A DNA stretch of 19,078 nucleotides, from NCBI GenBank assembly GCA_000433095.1, contig HF991470.1, positions 1 to 19,078 of the forward strand. The letters are read 5' to 3'. The DNA is from Clostridium sp. CAG:967. Its GTDB lineage: Bacteria > Cyanobacteriota > Vampirovibrionia > Gastranaerophilales > Gastranaerophilaceae. Under the pieces are notes generated by a model that saw only the letters and a program-made list of their open reading frames with translations, was not told the origin of the DNA and ran no database searches. Below are positions 6,716 through 14,003 of this stretch, one piece after another (position 1 is the first letter of the stretch; every line of letters starts with the position of its first letter). The translations under genes and the position numbers were made by a program.

Positions 6716-8302
6716 ATGTTTTATAATTCCGCAAATAGTTTTAAATTTAATGACTGCGTAGCACACGGTGCATGTTCTGTATCACCTAATATTGCATCTT
6801 TGCAGGAAATTATGTTTATATTGCTCAGGCAAATAACTTATTATATTTTGAAACTGGAAGAGCAGAATGTTGATAAAAAAGACATGAAATACAGTGTCAT
6901 CAGACAAATTGCAATGCTTGATGCTGCAAAAGATTTATCAGAAGAACAAATTCTTAATGAATTTTCAAAGCAGTATATTAATCTTGTAACTGTTCACAAG
7001 GAGTATACTGATATTTGCAAGGAACGTAACCTTGAATGTAAAACCCTTAAAGATTTGCTTAAATTTTCACCGCAGACGGATTTAAGCTCGATATTGAAAA
7101 AAGGCGAAAAATCCTTTTTAAAAAAATATAAAGATTCCGAAATTAATATTAAATACTTAACTGAAATCCTTTACGGTGTATTAAAAAGTGTGTGTATTAA
7201 TCTAGTAAGATTATTTGAATTTAACAGAGAATATGATGAGGCAGTAAATTCTGTATTAAATTCTTTAAATATGCTTAATTCTCAAAGGATTACACCTGCA
7301 AAATTAAAAGCTCAAATAGAAAAATCAGCTGTCAATGATATTGAATTACTTAAATTGATTAACAGTATTCAAATAGAAAAATATGGAGAAATAAGCGATG
7401 CTGAAGTTTCTTATTCCACAAGACCTCATAAAGCTATTATGGTTTCGGGCTCAAATTTATGCGATTTTGCATCTGTACTGGAACAGACAAAAGATGAAGA
7501 TATTGATGTTTATACAAACGGAAATCTTCTTGTAGCGCATCTTTTCCCGTATTTCAGAAAATATAAAAATCTTCAGGGGCATTTCGGTAACGGAATTACA
7601 ACAACAATCCTTGATTTTGCAACTTTTCCCGGAGCTATTCTGTTAACAAAAAATGAAGTACAAAATATTGAATACTTATACAGAGGAAGATTATTCACAA
7701 CTGACGAAATTGCACCAAAAGGTGTTGTTAAAATTGAAAACAATGACTTTTCAGGCTTGATAGAATCCGCTAAACAGGCAAAAGGCTTTGCAAAAGGTCA
7801 AAAAAGGGATGCAGAGATTATCGGATATAATGAAGAAAAGCTAAACAAACTTTTAGATGATATAGCCGACAATAAATATGAACATGTTTTTGTAATAGGT
7901 TTGTCTAATTTTTCACCGCAATTAAATGATTATTTTGAAAAATTTTTCTCATTAATGCCTAAAAATTCCGTTGCTATTTCTTTTTCATATAATCCAGATA
8001 AAGATAACGTCTTTGCAATTAATTTAGGGAACGACTATTCTCTTCTATATGGTGTTTTGCATAAAATTTTTATGAAAATACCTTTAACTGCTGATAATTT
8101 AACATTATTTTTAACAAAATGTGATATAAGCTCGTTATCAAATATTATTAATTTAAAAAGCAGAGGAGCAAAAGATATTTATCTTTCGGATTGTCCTCCT
8201 ATGGTTATCAATCCGACTGTTCTTAAGGCGTTCAGCAAGCTATTTGATGTGCACACGCTGACTAACCCGAAACAGGACCTGGATGCTATCTTAAAAAGAT
8301 AA
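6716..8302 (+). CDS. Degenerate hybrid-cluster protein (hydroxylamine reductase/HCP) homologue, probably without the hybrid cluster
   Basis: 528 residues, close to the length of HCP/hydroxylamine reductase. The fold-level signature is clear: an N-terminal C14-x5-C20 followed by a LQEIMFILLR helix, IDVYTNGNLL-AH (family: DVYTHGEMLPAH), FATFPGAILLT, GRLFTTDEIAPKGV, and the C-terminal KDIYL-x-DCPPMVINPTVL. Compared with HCP motifs as I remember them, the cluster ligands are lost: the His of SGHDL is Ser246, the Glu of HGEML is Asn270, the Cys of TTNC is Glu314, the persulfide Cys of GGC is Ser397, the next cluster Cys is about Ser424 and the Cys of GQCND is about Gly438. Only two of four N-terminal cluster cysteines remain. 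Long internal substitutions but an intact frame suggest a repurposed protein, not decay. Cotranscribed with the glutaredoxin; the AGGG Shine-Dalgarno sequence overlaps that gene's stop. Confidence 0.8.
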   Translation: MFYNSANSFKFNDCVAHGACSVSPNIASLQEIMFILLRQITYYILKLEEQNVDKKDMKYSVIRQIAMLDAAKDLSEEQILNEFSKQYINLVTVHKEYTDICKERNLECKTLKDLLKFSPQTDLSSILKKGEKSFLKKYKDSEINIKYLTEILYGVLKSVCINLVRLFEFNREYDEAVNSVLNSLNMLNSQRITPAKLKAQIEKSAVNDIELLKLINSIQIEKYGEISDAEVSYSTRPHKAIMVSGSNLCDFASVLEQTKDEDIDVYTNGNLLVAHLFPYFRKYKNLQGHFGNGITTTILDFATFPGAILLTKNEVQNIEYLYRGRLFTTDEIAPKGVVKIENNDFSGLIESAKQAKGFAKGQKRDAEIIGYNEEKLNKLLDDIADNKYEHVFVIGLSNFSPQLNDYFEKFFSLMPKNSVAISFSYNPDKDNVFAINLGNDYSLLYGVLHKIFMKIPLTADNLTLFLTKCDISSLSNIINLKSRGAKDIYLSDCPPMVINPTVLKAFSKLFDVHTLTNPKQDLDAILKR

Positions 8303-8303
8303 C

Positions 8304-8334
8304 AAAAGAGGAACCCTTTTGGAGTTCCTCTTTT
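8304..8334. terminator. Bidirectional rho-independent terminator between the HCP-like gene and rpsG
   Basis: An 11-bp perfect stem (AAAAGAGGAAC / GTTCCTCTTTT) with a 9-nt loop that can pair further (CC/GG). Flanking A/T runs give U-rich 3' ends in both directions. Confidence 0.9.
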
Positions 8335-8352
8335 ATCTTTATATTAACAAAA

Positions 8353-8823
8353 TTAATATCTGTAGTGAGCAAAAGCTTTGTTAGCTTCAGCCATTTTATG
8401 GGTGTCTTCACGTTTTTTACATGCTGCACCTGAACCGTTTGAAGCATCGATTAATTCGTTAGTTAATTTATCGATGAAAGATTTTCCGCCACGTTTTTTA
8501 GCAGCTTCAATTAACCAGGATGAAGCAAGAGCAAAACCTCTGTCTGCTTTAACTTCAATAGGCACCTGATATGTTGAACCGCCGATACGTCTTGCTTTAA
8601 CTTCTAACAACGGAGTTGCATTAGTCATAGCTTTTTGGAAAATTTCCATTGCTTTTTCATTAGTTCTTTCTTCAATTCTTGTCATAGTAGAATAGAAGAT
8701 TTTTTCAGCGATAGATTTTTTACCACGTCTCATAATGCGGTTAATAAATTTAGATATATCAACACTGTTGTATACCGGATCTGCTAAAGGTATTCTTTTA
8801 GCTGGTTTAGAACGTCTTGACAT
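8353..8823 (-). CDS. rpsG: 30S ribosomal protein S7
   Basis: 156 residues, full length for the bacterial family. It binds the 3' major domain of 16S rRNA and nucleates assembly of the 30S head. Recognisable blocks: PVYNSVDISKFINRIM, the RGKKSIAEKIFY helix, NATPLLEVKARRIGGSTYQVP and SWLIEAAKKRG with the C-terminal MAEANKAFAHYRY. A strong AAAGGAGGT Shine-Dalgarno sequence lies inside the end of rpsL; the ATG overlaps the rpsL stop by 1 nt (TAATG), so the two are translationally coupled. fusA and tuf, which usually follow in the str operon, are absent: a terminator comes directly after. Confidence 0.99.
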   Translation of the reverse strand: MSRRSKPAKRIPLADPVYNSVDISKFINRIMRRGKKSIAEKIFYSTMTRIEERTNEKAMEIFQKAMTNATPLLEVKARRIGGSTYQVPIEVKADRGFALASSWLIEAAKKRGGKSFIDKLTNELIDASNGSGAACKKREDTHKMAEANKAFAHYRY

Positions 8824-9209
8824 TATTTCTTACCTCCTTTAGCATTTTTCTTAGCACCGTACTTAGATCTGCTTTGTGCTCTGTTAGCAACACCTGCAGT
8901 ATCCAACGTACCTCTAACGATGTGGTATCTTACACCCGGAAGGTCTTTTACCCTGCCGCCTCTGATAAGAACAACACTGTGTTCTTGAAGGTTGTGACCG
9001 ATACCCGGAATATATGAAGTTACTTCAAATCCGTTTGTTAATCTTACTCTGGCAACTTTTCTAAGAGCTGAGTTAGGTTTTTTAGGGGTTGTAGTGTAAA
9101 CCCTTGTGCATACTCCACGTCTTTGAGGACAATCCATCAAAGCAGGAGATTTTGTTTTGTCTTTAAGCTTTTTACGTTCTGAACGTACAAGCTGGTTAAT
9201 TGTAGGCAT
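8823..9209 (-). CDS. rpsL: 30S ribosomal protein S12
   Basis: 128 residues. S12 sits at the decoding centre and controls tRNA selection accuracy. The sequence shows MPTINQLVR, CPQRRGVCTRVYTTTPKKPNS with K43/K44, GIGHNLQEHSVV and GGRVKDLPGVRYH, the loop whose conserved Asp is modified by RimO in many bacteria. The lysines at the classical streptomycin-resistance positions are the wild-type residues. AGGAG lies 6 nt before the ATG. A strong promoter about 90 bp upstream (9298-9326) drives the rpsL-rpsG pair and shares a compact control region with the divergent gene at 9377. Confidence 0.99.
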   Translation of the reverse strand: MPTINQLVRSERKKLKDKTKSPALMDCPQRRGVCTRVYTTTPKKPNSALRKVARVRLTNGFEVTSYIPGIGHNLQEHSVVLIRGGRVKDLPGVRYHIVRGTLDTAGVANRAQSRSKYGAKKNAKGGKK

Positions 9210-9297
9210 TTAATTCTCCTTTTGCTGTTTTTGTTAACTACACTCTTGTCTTAACCGTCAAATCCAGCACGAAAATTTCGGCTAAGCGTGTACTTCT

Positions 9298-9326
9298 ATT
9301 TAACTACGGGCATAATACATTGTCAA
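9298..9326 (-). promoter_or_regulatory. rpsL-rpsG promoter
   Basis: On the minus strand a perfect TTGACA (9321-9326) is followed by a 17-bp spacer and TTAAAT (9298-9303). The predicted leader is about 80 nt. Its -35 box lies only 6 bp from the -35 box of the divergent promoter. Confidence 0.65.
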
Positions 9327-9332
9327 CAGATG

Positions 9333-9361
9333 TTGTAAAAATCTTTAAAATACTGTATAAT
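9333..9361 (+). promoter_or_regulatory. Promoter of the membrane-anchored unknown gene at 9377
   Basis: TTGTAA (9333-9338), 17-bp spacer, TATAAT (9356-9361). The transcript would start near 9368, leaving a leader of about 10 nt that carries only the GAGG Shine-Dalgarno sequence. Confidence 0.6.
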
Positions 9362-9376
9362 TTACTTGAGGTTGAT

Positions 9377-10030
9377 ATGAAATTAAACGGAAAAGTTGTA
9401 GAAACCATTAATTTTTTAATATGCCTGGGAGTAATTATCGGCATAGCATATTATACAGGTTTTCTTAAAGAATTGTCTTTGGAAAATTTAAACAGAGCTG
9501 TTAGAACTATTGGTTCCGATATGACTTCTAAAAAGACTTCAGGAACAGCAAAAAGAACAAGAGTGGCATCTACAGAGTATAAGAATTATAAACCCATGTA
9601 TATTCCGCCTGATATTATTAAGGCTTCATACCAGACAAAAACCTGGACAAGAATTTTCAGCTCGGACAAAAAAATAATATTCTATATATATTCTGAAACA
9701 TCTGACGGTCCTTTATCAAAAGATTTTCACTATGATTTGTCAAGTTATGTATATTCAAATTCAAGATATTATAATATAGCGCCTTATTCTGAAAGCGAAT
9801 TCAATTCTGTAAGAACCGGTGATATAGGACCTTCCAAAATCTGTGACAGTATTGCAGAGTGTAATGAAGTCAGGAAAAAGGCTGCTAATTACTCTTTGCT
9901 TGCAGAATTTTTCAAAAGATGCAGCAGAACAATGTGTATAATTAACCCTAAAAAAGGTCAATACTATATGCTTCGCAGCAGAGATTCCAGAAAGGCAGTA
10001 CAAATCTTAAATGACTTAAAAAACTGGTAA
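9377..10030 (+). CDS. Membrane-anchored protein of unknown function, possibly thioredoxin-like
   Basis: 217 residues. The ATG at 9377 is chosen because it has GAGG 5 nt upstream and lies downstream of a good promoter; a TTG 57 nt earlier overlaps that promoter. A single hydrophobic segment at about 11-29 (INFLICLGVIIGIAYYTGF) anchors it. A polar Ser/Thr/Lys linker follows, then a domain from about residue 85 (KIIFYIYSETSDGPLS). The domain has beta-alpha patterning, four cysteines and a late NPKKGQYYMLRSRDSRKA block resembling the cis-Pro region of thioredoxin folds. No CxxC is present at the expected place, so thioredoxin kinship is a guess. The stop codon abuts that of leuD with no gap. Confidence 0.8.
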   Translation: MKLNGKVVETINFLICLGVIIGIAYYTGFLKELSLENLNRAVRTIGSDMTSKKTSGTAKRTRVASTEYKNYKPMYIPPDIIKASYQTKTWTRIFSSDKKIIFYIYSETSDGPLSKDFHYDLSSYVYSNSRYYNIAPYSESEFNSVRTGDIGPSKICDSIAECNEVRKKAANYSLLAEFFKRCSRTMCIINPKKGQYYMLRSRDSRKAVQILNDLKNW

Positions 10031-10042
10031 TTATACCAGTTT
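10021..10042. terminator. Bidirectional hairpin spanning abutting stop codons
   Basis: A perfect 9-bp stem (AAACTGGTA / TACCAGTTT) with a 4-nt loop ATTA. The plus-strand TAA (10028-10030) and the minus-strand TAA (10031-10033) occupy the loop and its edges. On the minus strand it is followed by a short U-run (TTTTTAAG in total). Confidence 0.65.
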
Positions 10043-10525
10043 AAAATCGCCGTTTTTCTTGATGTGTTCTACCAATCCGCCATCTTCAAGAAGTTTTATC
10101 ATAACTGGAGGCAGCGGTTCAATCTGTGTAATTGTACCGTTAGTAAGATTTTTAAGCACTCCGTTTTCAATATCTAAGTCAAGTTCATCACCTGCATCTA
10201 TTGAATCTGTATCGCATTCAATTGCTAAAAGTCCGATATTTATGGCGTTTCTGTAAAATATTCTTGCGAATGATTTGGCAATTACTGCTCCTACGCCTGC
10301 AATCTTTATAATTTGCGGAGCATGTTCTCTTGATGAACCCAGACCAAAATTAGAGCCTGCAACGACAAAATCGCCCTTTTTCATTGTACTTGCAAAATCA
10401 GGATCTGCATCTTCAAGTACATGCTTTGCAAATTCAGGCAAATTAGAACGTAAATGGAACAATCTGCCAGGTGCAATGTGGTCTGTTGAAATGTTATCTC
10501 CGAATTTAAAAGCTTTTCCCTTCAT
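10031..10525 (-). CDS. leuD: 3-isopropylmalate dehydratase small subunit
   Basis: 164 residues, the short form found in archaea and many bacteria. With the LeuC Fe-S subunit it isomerises 2- to 3-isopropylmalate in leucine synthesis. Motifs: MKGKAFKFGDNISTDHIAPGR at the N-terminus (metal/substrate region), GSNFGLGSSREHAP (the swivelling domain's substrate loop) and ARIFYRNAINIGLL. The loop that decides between isopropylmalate and homoaconitate cannot be judged securely, so a homoaconitase-type subunit is the alternative. LeuC is not in this window. Shine-Dalgarno AAAGGG precedes the ATG. Its promoter is interlocked with the divergent phosphatase-like gene. Confidence 0.93.
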   Translation of the reverse strand: MKGKAFKFGDNISTDHIAPGRLFHLRSNLPEFAKHVLEDADPDFASTMKKGDFVVAGSNFGLGSSREHAPQIIKIAGVGAVIAKSFARIFYRNAINIGLLAIECDTDSIDAGDELDLDIENGVLKNLTNGTITQIEPLPPVMIKLLEDGGLVEHIKKNGDFKLV

Positions 10526-10569
10526 AATTGCCCTTTCTCACTATTTTTGTGTCTTTTTTCCTACTTTCC

Positions 10570-10598
10570 TTGATTATACTACAAAATGATGTTATAAT
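10570..10598 (+). promoter_or_regulatory. Promoter of the histidine-phosphatase-like gene
   Basis: TTGATT (10570-10575), 17-bp spacer, TATAAT (10593-10598), about 30 nt before the start codon. Confidence 0.65.
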
Positions 10599-10601
10599 GA
10601 A
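10573..10601 (-). promoter_or_regulatory. leuD promoter, interlocked with the opposite-strand promoter
   Basis: On the minus strand TATAAT (10573-10578) has a weak TTCATT (10596-10601) at 17-bp spacing. Its -10 overlaps the plus-strand -35, and its -35 overlaps the plus-strand -10. Confidence 0.5.
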
Positions 10602-10629
10602 AAAAATTAACTAAAGAGGTAAATTAATA

Positions 10630-11253
10630 ATGTATTTTAACAGAAGATGCAAAATAACTTTTATATGTAACGGTGCAACAATATTCAGTGAGGATGACAG
10701 ATTTACGGATTCTGAAAATTACCCTCCGTTAAACGATGCAGGTCAGGAAGAAATCGAAAAAATTTGTGATTTTATCAGAAAAAGAGGAATTAAAAACAGT
10801 AAAATCTATTCGTCGCCTGCAGTTCGATCTAAGCAAAGTGCAGAAATGGTTGCTAAGATTTATAAGCAGGATTTTGAAGTTATTGAAGATTTGCATCCGA
10901 GAAAATGCGGCAGCTTCAACGGACTGACTTTTGAGCAGGTTCACGAAAAATATCCGGATGAGCTTGAAAAATTAATAAATTCTCCTGATATTGCTACTCC
11001 TGACGATGCTGAAAGTGTTTCTGATTTTATTAAAAGAGTTGAAGTTTCTCTTAATAAAGTAATAGAGGAAAATTTAGGCAACAGAATTATTATTGTAACG
11101 CATAAGGATATTATAAAAGCTGCAATTTGTCTTGCTTTGAATATTCCTGCAACATCAATTCACAGGATTTATATTAAATCAGGAAGTGCAACTCAAATCA
11201 GTTATTTTGAAAAATGGTCAAGTCTTGTATACTGTGACTATACACCTATTTAA
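10630..11253 (+). CDS. Histidine-phosphatase (phosphoglycerate mutase) fold protein lacking the catalytic His
   Basis: 207 residues. The family layout is visible: an N-terminal strand ITFICNGATIF in place of the LxRHGET motif, then SSPAVRSKQSAEMVA (family SPxxRAxQTAE, R66 kept), LHPRKCGSFNGLTFEQV (family LxExxxGxWEG) and IIIVTHKDIIKAAI with H158 (family VSHG). The phospho-accepting His of RHG is N14 and the Arg before it is C13; the family's acid Glu is P90. So only part of the phosphate pocket (R66, H158) remains and normal phosphatase chemistry is unlikely. The frame is intact, and it has a Shine-Dalgarno sequence (AGAGGT) and a good promoter, so this looks like a functional pseudoenzyme, perhaps a binding or regulatory protein. 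Convergent with, and overlapping by 4 nt, the radical SAM gene. Confidence 0.85.
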   Translation: MYFNRRCKITFICNGATIFSEDDRFTDSENYPPLNDAGQEEIEKICDFIRKRGIKNSKIYSSPAVRSKQSAEMVAKIYKQDFEVIEDLHPRKCGSFNGLTFEQVHEKYPDELEKLINSPDIATPDDAESVSDFIKRVEVSLNKVIEENLGNRIIIVTHKDIIKAAICLALNIPATSIHRIYIKSGSATQISYFEKWSSLVYCDYTPI

Positions 11254-12779
11254 TTCAGATTTGTAAGTCTTTGATTTTCTTTTATCAGAAATTCTTTTCC
11301 CGGATTAATTTCTATGAAATCCCAGGGAAATTCTTTATCGAACGTATAATTTTCTGTTGCAAAGCTATCGGAGTTAATGTTATATTTCTTTGCAGCAGCT
11401 TTAAATGCACCGAGTTTTCCGCCTTGATTATAGACTTCAAGTACAAAATCATTCAGAGTTTCATCTCCTCTGGAGAGAACTGCCTGCCAGTAATCCCATT
11501 TAATACTTGATATATGAACTGTTACACCAAGTTTGTGGAGTTCTTTTTTTAGATAACTGCTTTTGTTTTCTAAAGATTTTGTCTGTTCTCTGCCAAACCA
11601 CTGAAACGGTGTGTTAGGCTTTGGAACGAAACTTGAGAACCCGAAGGATATATCGAAGCCCTTATTTTCTTTTTTAACACGTTTAGCCAGCTCAATTATT
11701 GCATTTATATCCTCATCAGTTTCTGTAGGAAGACCTATCATACCATAGAATTTAAGACCCTTTAAACCATTATTGCGAGCAATTTTTACTGCGCTAAATA
11801 TTTGTTCTTCTGAAAGGTTTTTATTTATAACTTTTCTCAATCTGTCGCTTCCAGCTTCAATGGCAAGTGTCGAATTTTTTTGTCCGGCTGCTGTCAAAGT
11901 TTTTACAACGTCTTCCGTAATAGCATCAACACGTAAAGATGAAACACTCATGTTAATTTTTTCACCTGACTGTATTTTGTCATAAATGTATTTACATATT
12001 TCGTGGAAATTCGGGTGAGCACTTATTTGAGCGCCTAATAAAGCAATATTTTCGGTATAGCTTAATCCTAAATCTATTGTTTTAATTAATTCTTCGTATG
12101 GTACTGACCTTAAAGGCAGATTTAAATATGAAGCCAGGCAGAAACCGCATCTGTTTGCGCAGCCTCTTGACATTTCCATAATGAAAGTGCCTTTGAAAAA
12201 TGCATCATCGCTTAAAATGGGTGTATAAATGCATTCTGTGAGGCGCTTGGTAAGTTTTTTTACATTTCCTCTATTATATTTAGGAACATAAATACCCTCA
12301 ATCTCCGACAATAACTTTAAAGCCGCATCTTTATCAGGTGTGTTCTTGCAGATTTGAACAGCCTGAAGGTTAATGTCTTCACCGTCACCGATAATAAAAA
12401 AGTCGAAAAATTCTTTATAAGGCTCAGGATTTGCGCTGACTACAGGACCGCCTGCAAATACCAACGGTTGATTTCCCCTGTCTTTAGACTTAAGAGGAAC
12501 TTTATATTTATCCAGCATAGAAAATATGGTTAAAAAATCCATATCAAACGAGAAAGAAAATCCTATAAGATTAACGTCAGAAATACCGTATTGAGTTGTC
12601 TTTGTATCCGAGCATATTCTCTCTATATATACATCTTCAAGTTCATCAATAGACTTATACATCCATAAATAACCTAAAGATGACAACGAAAACGAATAAA
12701 TTCCGGGAAAAGCCATCCACATAACAAAATCAGCATTTTTAGATGTTTTTCTGTTATAAAGATATTTTTCTTTACTCAT
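11250..12779 (-). CDS. B12-binding-type radical SAM protein (TIGR03960-like)
   Basis: 509 residues. The N-terminal part (about 20-150) resembles a cobalamin-binding-like domain (LIGFSFSFDMDFLTIF, VFAGGPVVSANPEP, FFIIGDGED) without an obvious DxHxxG. The radical SAM core carries SRGCANRCGFC with C207, C211 and C214 for the 4Fe-4S cluster, then TLAIEAGSDRLR and FYGMIGLPTETDEDI. The C-terminus PWDFIEINPGKEFL matches the ending I recall for this cyanobacteria-associated family, of uncertain substrate; some relatives are paired with a DUF2344 protein that I do not see here. The ATG at 12779 has AAGGA upstream and overlaps the permease stop by 8 nt, so it is the second gene of an operon. A GTG one codon earlier is possible. 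Confidence 0.88.
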   Translation of the reverse strand: MSKEKYLYNRKTSKNADFVMWMAFPGIYSFSLSSLGYLWMYKSIDELEDVYIERICSDTKTTQYGISDVNLIGFSFSFDMDFLTIFSMLDKYKVPLKSKDRGNQPLVFAGGPVVSANPEPYKEFFDFFIIGDGEDINLQAVQICKNTPDKDAALKLLSEIEGIYVPKYNRGNVKKLTKRLTECIYTPILSDDAFFKGTFIMEMSRGCANRCGFCLASYLNLPLRSVPYEELIKTIDLGLSYTENIALLGAQISAHPNFHEICKYIYDKIQSGEKINMSVSSLRVDAITEDVVKTLTAAGQKNSTLAIEAGSDRLRKVINKNLSEEQIFSAVKIARNNGLKGLKFYGMIGLPTETDEDINAIIELAKRVKKENKGFDISFGFSSFVPKPNTPFQWFGREQTKSLENKSSYLKKELHKLGVTVHISSIKWDYWQAVLSRGDETLNDFVLEVYNQGGKLGAFKAAAKKYNINSDSFATENYTFDKEFPWDFIEINPGKEFLIKENQRLTNLN

Positions 12780-13815
12780 CACTGTCCTTAGATTTTAAAT
12801 TCATTGGTGTCAAATAGAGTTCGTCTATCAGTACGCAAATTGTAGCTGCAATTGCGGGAGATAAGATTACTCCCCAGAAACCTAAAAACTGTTCCGCAAG
12901 AAATAATGCAAGAAATATCATTAGCGGATGTAATTCCATAAGTTTTCCAAAAAGAACAGGTCTTACCACGTAATTTGATATTTGCTGTACCAGTAGAAAT
13001 CCGACTATAATAAGTATAATTTTAACCAATCCCGCAGGATAAGCTACAAGTATTATTATTGCAAGAGCAATTGTAGGTCCTAAAATAGGTATAATATCAA
13101 GTATACCTGTAATTAAACCCAGTAATGTTGAATATTCAATGCCGAGTATCACCAAAACTATTGCCATCATAATACCGACAGCAGCCATTGAAATAATCTG
13201 AGCTCTAACGTATCCGCCGACTTTGTTGCTTATTGTACTTAAAATAGCATCTGCTTTTTCTTTTAAATCAGGCGGAAAGAACTGTAAGAATTTTTTCTTT
13301 AAATATGCTTTATCTACTAAAATATAGTAAACAATCATAGTCAATGCAACAGAAATCATTATCAGCTGGAACAGGCTTACCGTAATGTTCCATGACTGGT
13401 TGAACACTCCTTGCGCAAAAGAAGATGTACTACCGAGTAAAGTATCCGGATCAAACATTTCAGGCAGTTTGTGACCGTAGAATTCGGTATTCATCAAGAA
13501 ATTAGTTACATCAGTAATTTTTTCGGGTAATGTAATCATAAAGGTTTTAATTTCTTTATACGCAACAAAAAATATAGGAATGAACAGTGCCACTATACCA
13601 AGTATTGAACCTAACAGAACCAAAGAAGATGCTGCCGTTCTGTTTTTCATTTTAATCATTAATTTTGTTACATAAGGATTTAGCGCACAAGCGATTACAT
13701 ATGCTCCAAAAAACAGCATTAAGATACCTGCTATTTTAGGTAAAATAAGCAAAAGTAAAATTACCAATCCAATAAAAACTATATTTTTCCCTGTAAAAAA
13801 CCTTTTATCTAGCAT
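12772..13815 (-). CDS. AI-2E/PerM-family membrane permease
   Basis: 347 residues with about eight membrane segments. It starts with a hydrophobic pair (NIVFIGLVILLLLILP, MLFFGAYVIACALNP), then a long extracytoplasmic region (about 100-155), then the C-terminal helical set with the family-typical GIEYSTLLGLITGILDIIPILGP and a final pair ending in WGVILSPAIAATICVLIDEL. The family includes AI-2 exporters and Na+/H+-type transporters; the substrate cannot be told. The ATG at 13815 has AAGGAG 6 nt upstream; a TTG 48 nt earlier would add non-conserved residues. First gene of a two-gene operon with the radical SAM protein. Confidence 0.93.
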   Translation of the reverse strand: MLDKRFFTGKNIVFIGLVILLLLILPKIAGILMLFFGAYVIACALNPYVTKLMIKMKNRTAASSLVLLGSILGIVALFIPIFFVAYKEIKTFMITLPEKITDVTNFLMNTEFYGHKLPEMFDPDTLLGSTSSFAQGVFNQSWNITVSLFQLIMISVALTMIVYYILVDKAYLKKKFLQFFPPDLKEKADAILSTISNKVGGYVRAQIISMAAVGIMMAIVLVILGIEYSTLLGLITGILDIIPILGPTIALAIIILVAYPAGLVKIILIIVGFLLVQQISNYVVRPVLFGKLMELHPLMIFLALFLAEQFLGFWGVILSPAIAATICVLIDELYLTPMNLKSKDSDE

Positions 13816-13862
13816 AATGTCTCCTTCAAAATGAATTTTATCAGGAAAAACTAAATTGTGCA

Positions 13863-13892
13863 ATAATAGAGAGATTTAGGGAATATTATCAA
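13863..13892 (-). promoter_or_regulatory. Promoter of the permease-radical SAM operon
   Basis: On the minus strand TTGATA (13887-13892), 18-bp spacer, TATTAT (13863-13868), giving a leader of about 40 nt. The rest of the 188-bp divergent gap holds AT-rich sequence with several -10-like boxes for the plus-strand gene (TATAAT at 13928, TATACT at 13960) but no convincing -35. Confidence 0.5.
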
Positions 13893-14003
13893 TATAATAT
13901 TTGCATTATGTAACGAAATGTTAACAATATAATGTAATTAGGCAATTTAACTTTAAATATATACTTTATATATTTACGAGGACAAAACACAAAGGATATA
14001 GAC

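Noticed and set aside
9260..9290. Second TTGACG box on the minus strand within the rpsL leader
   Set aside because: No acceptable -10 at 16-18 bp; the upstream TTGACA-N17-TTAAAT is better.
9210..9297. Possible structured leader of rpsL (CGAAA/TTTCG, CACG/CGTG)
   Set aside because: Stems are four to five bp and do not form a recognisable autoregulatory or riboswitch fold.
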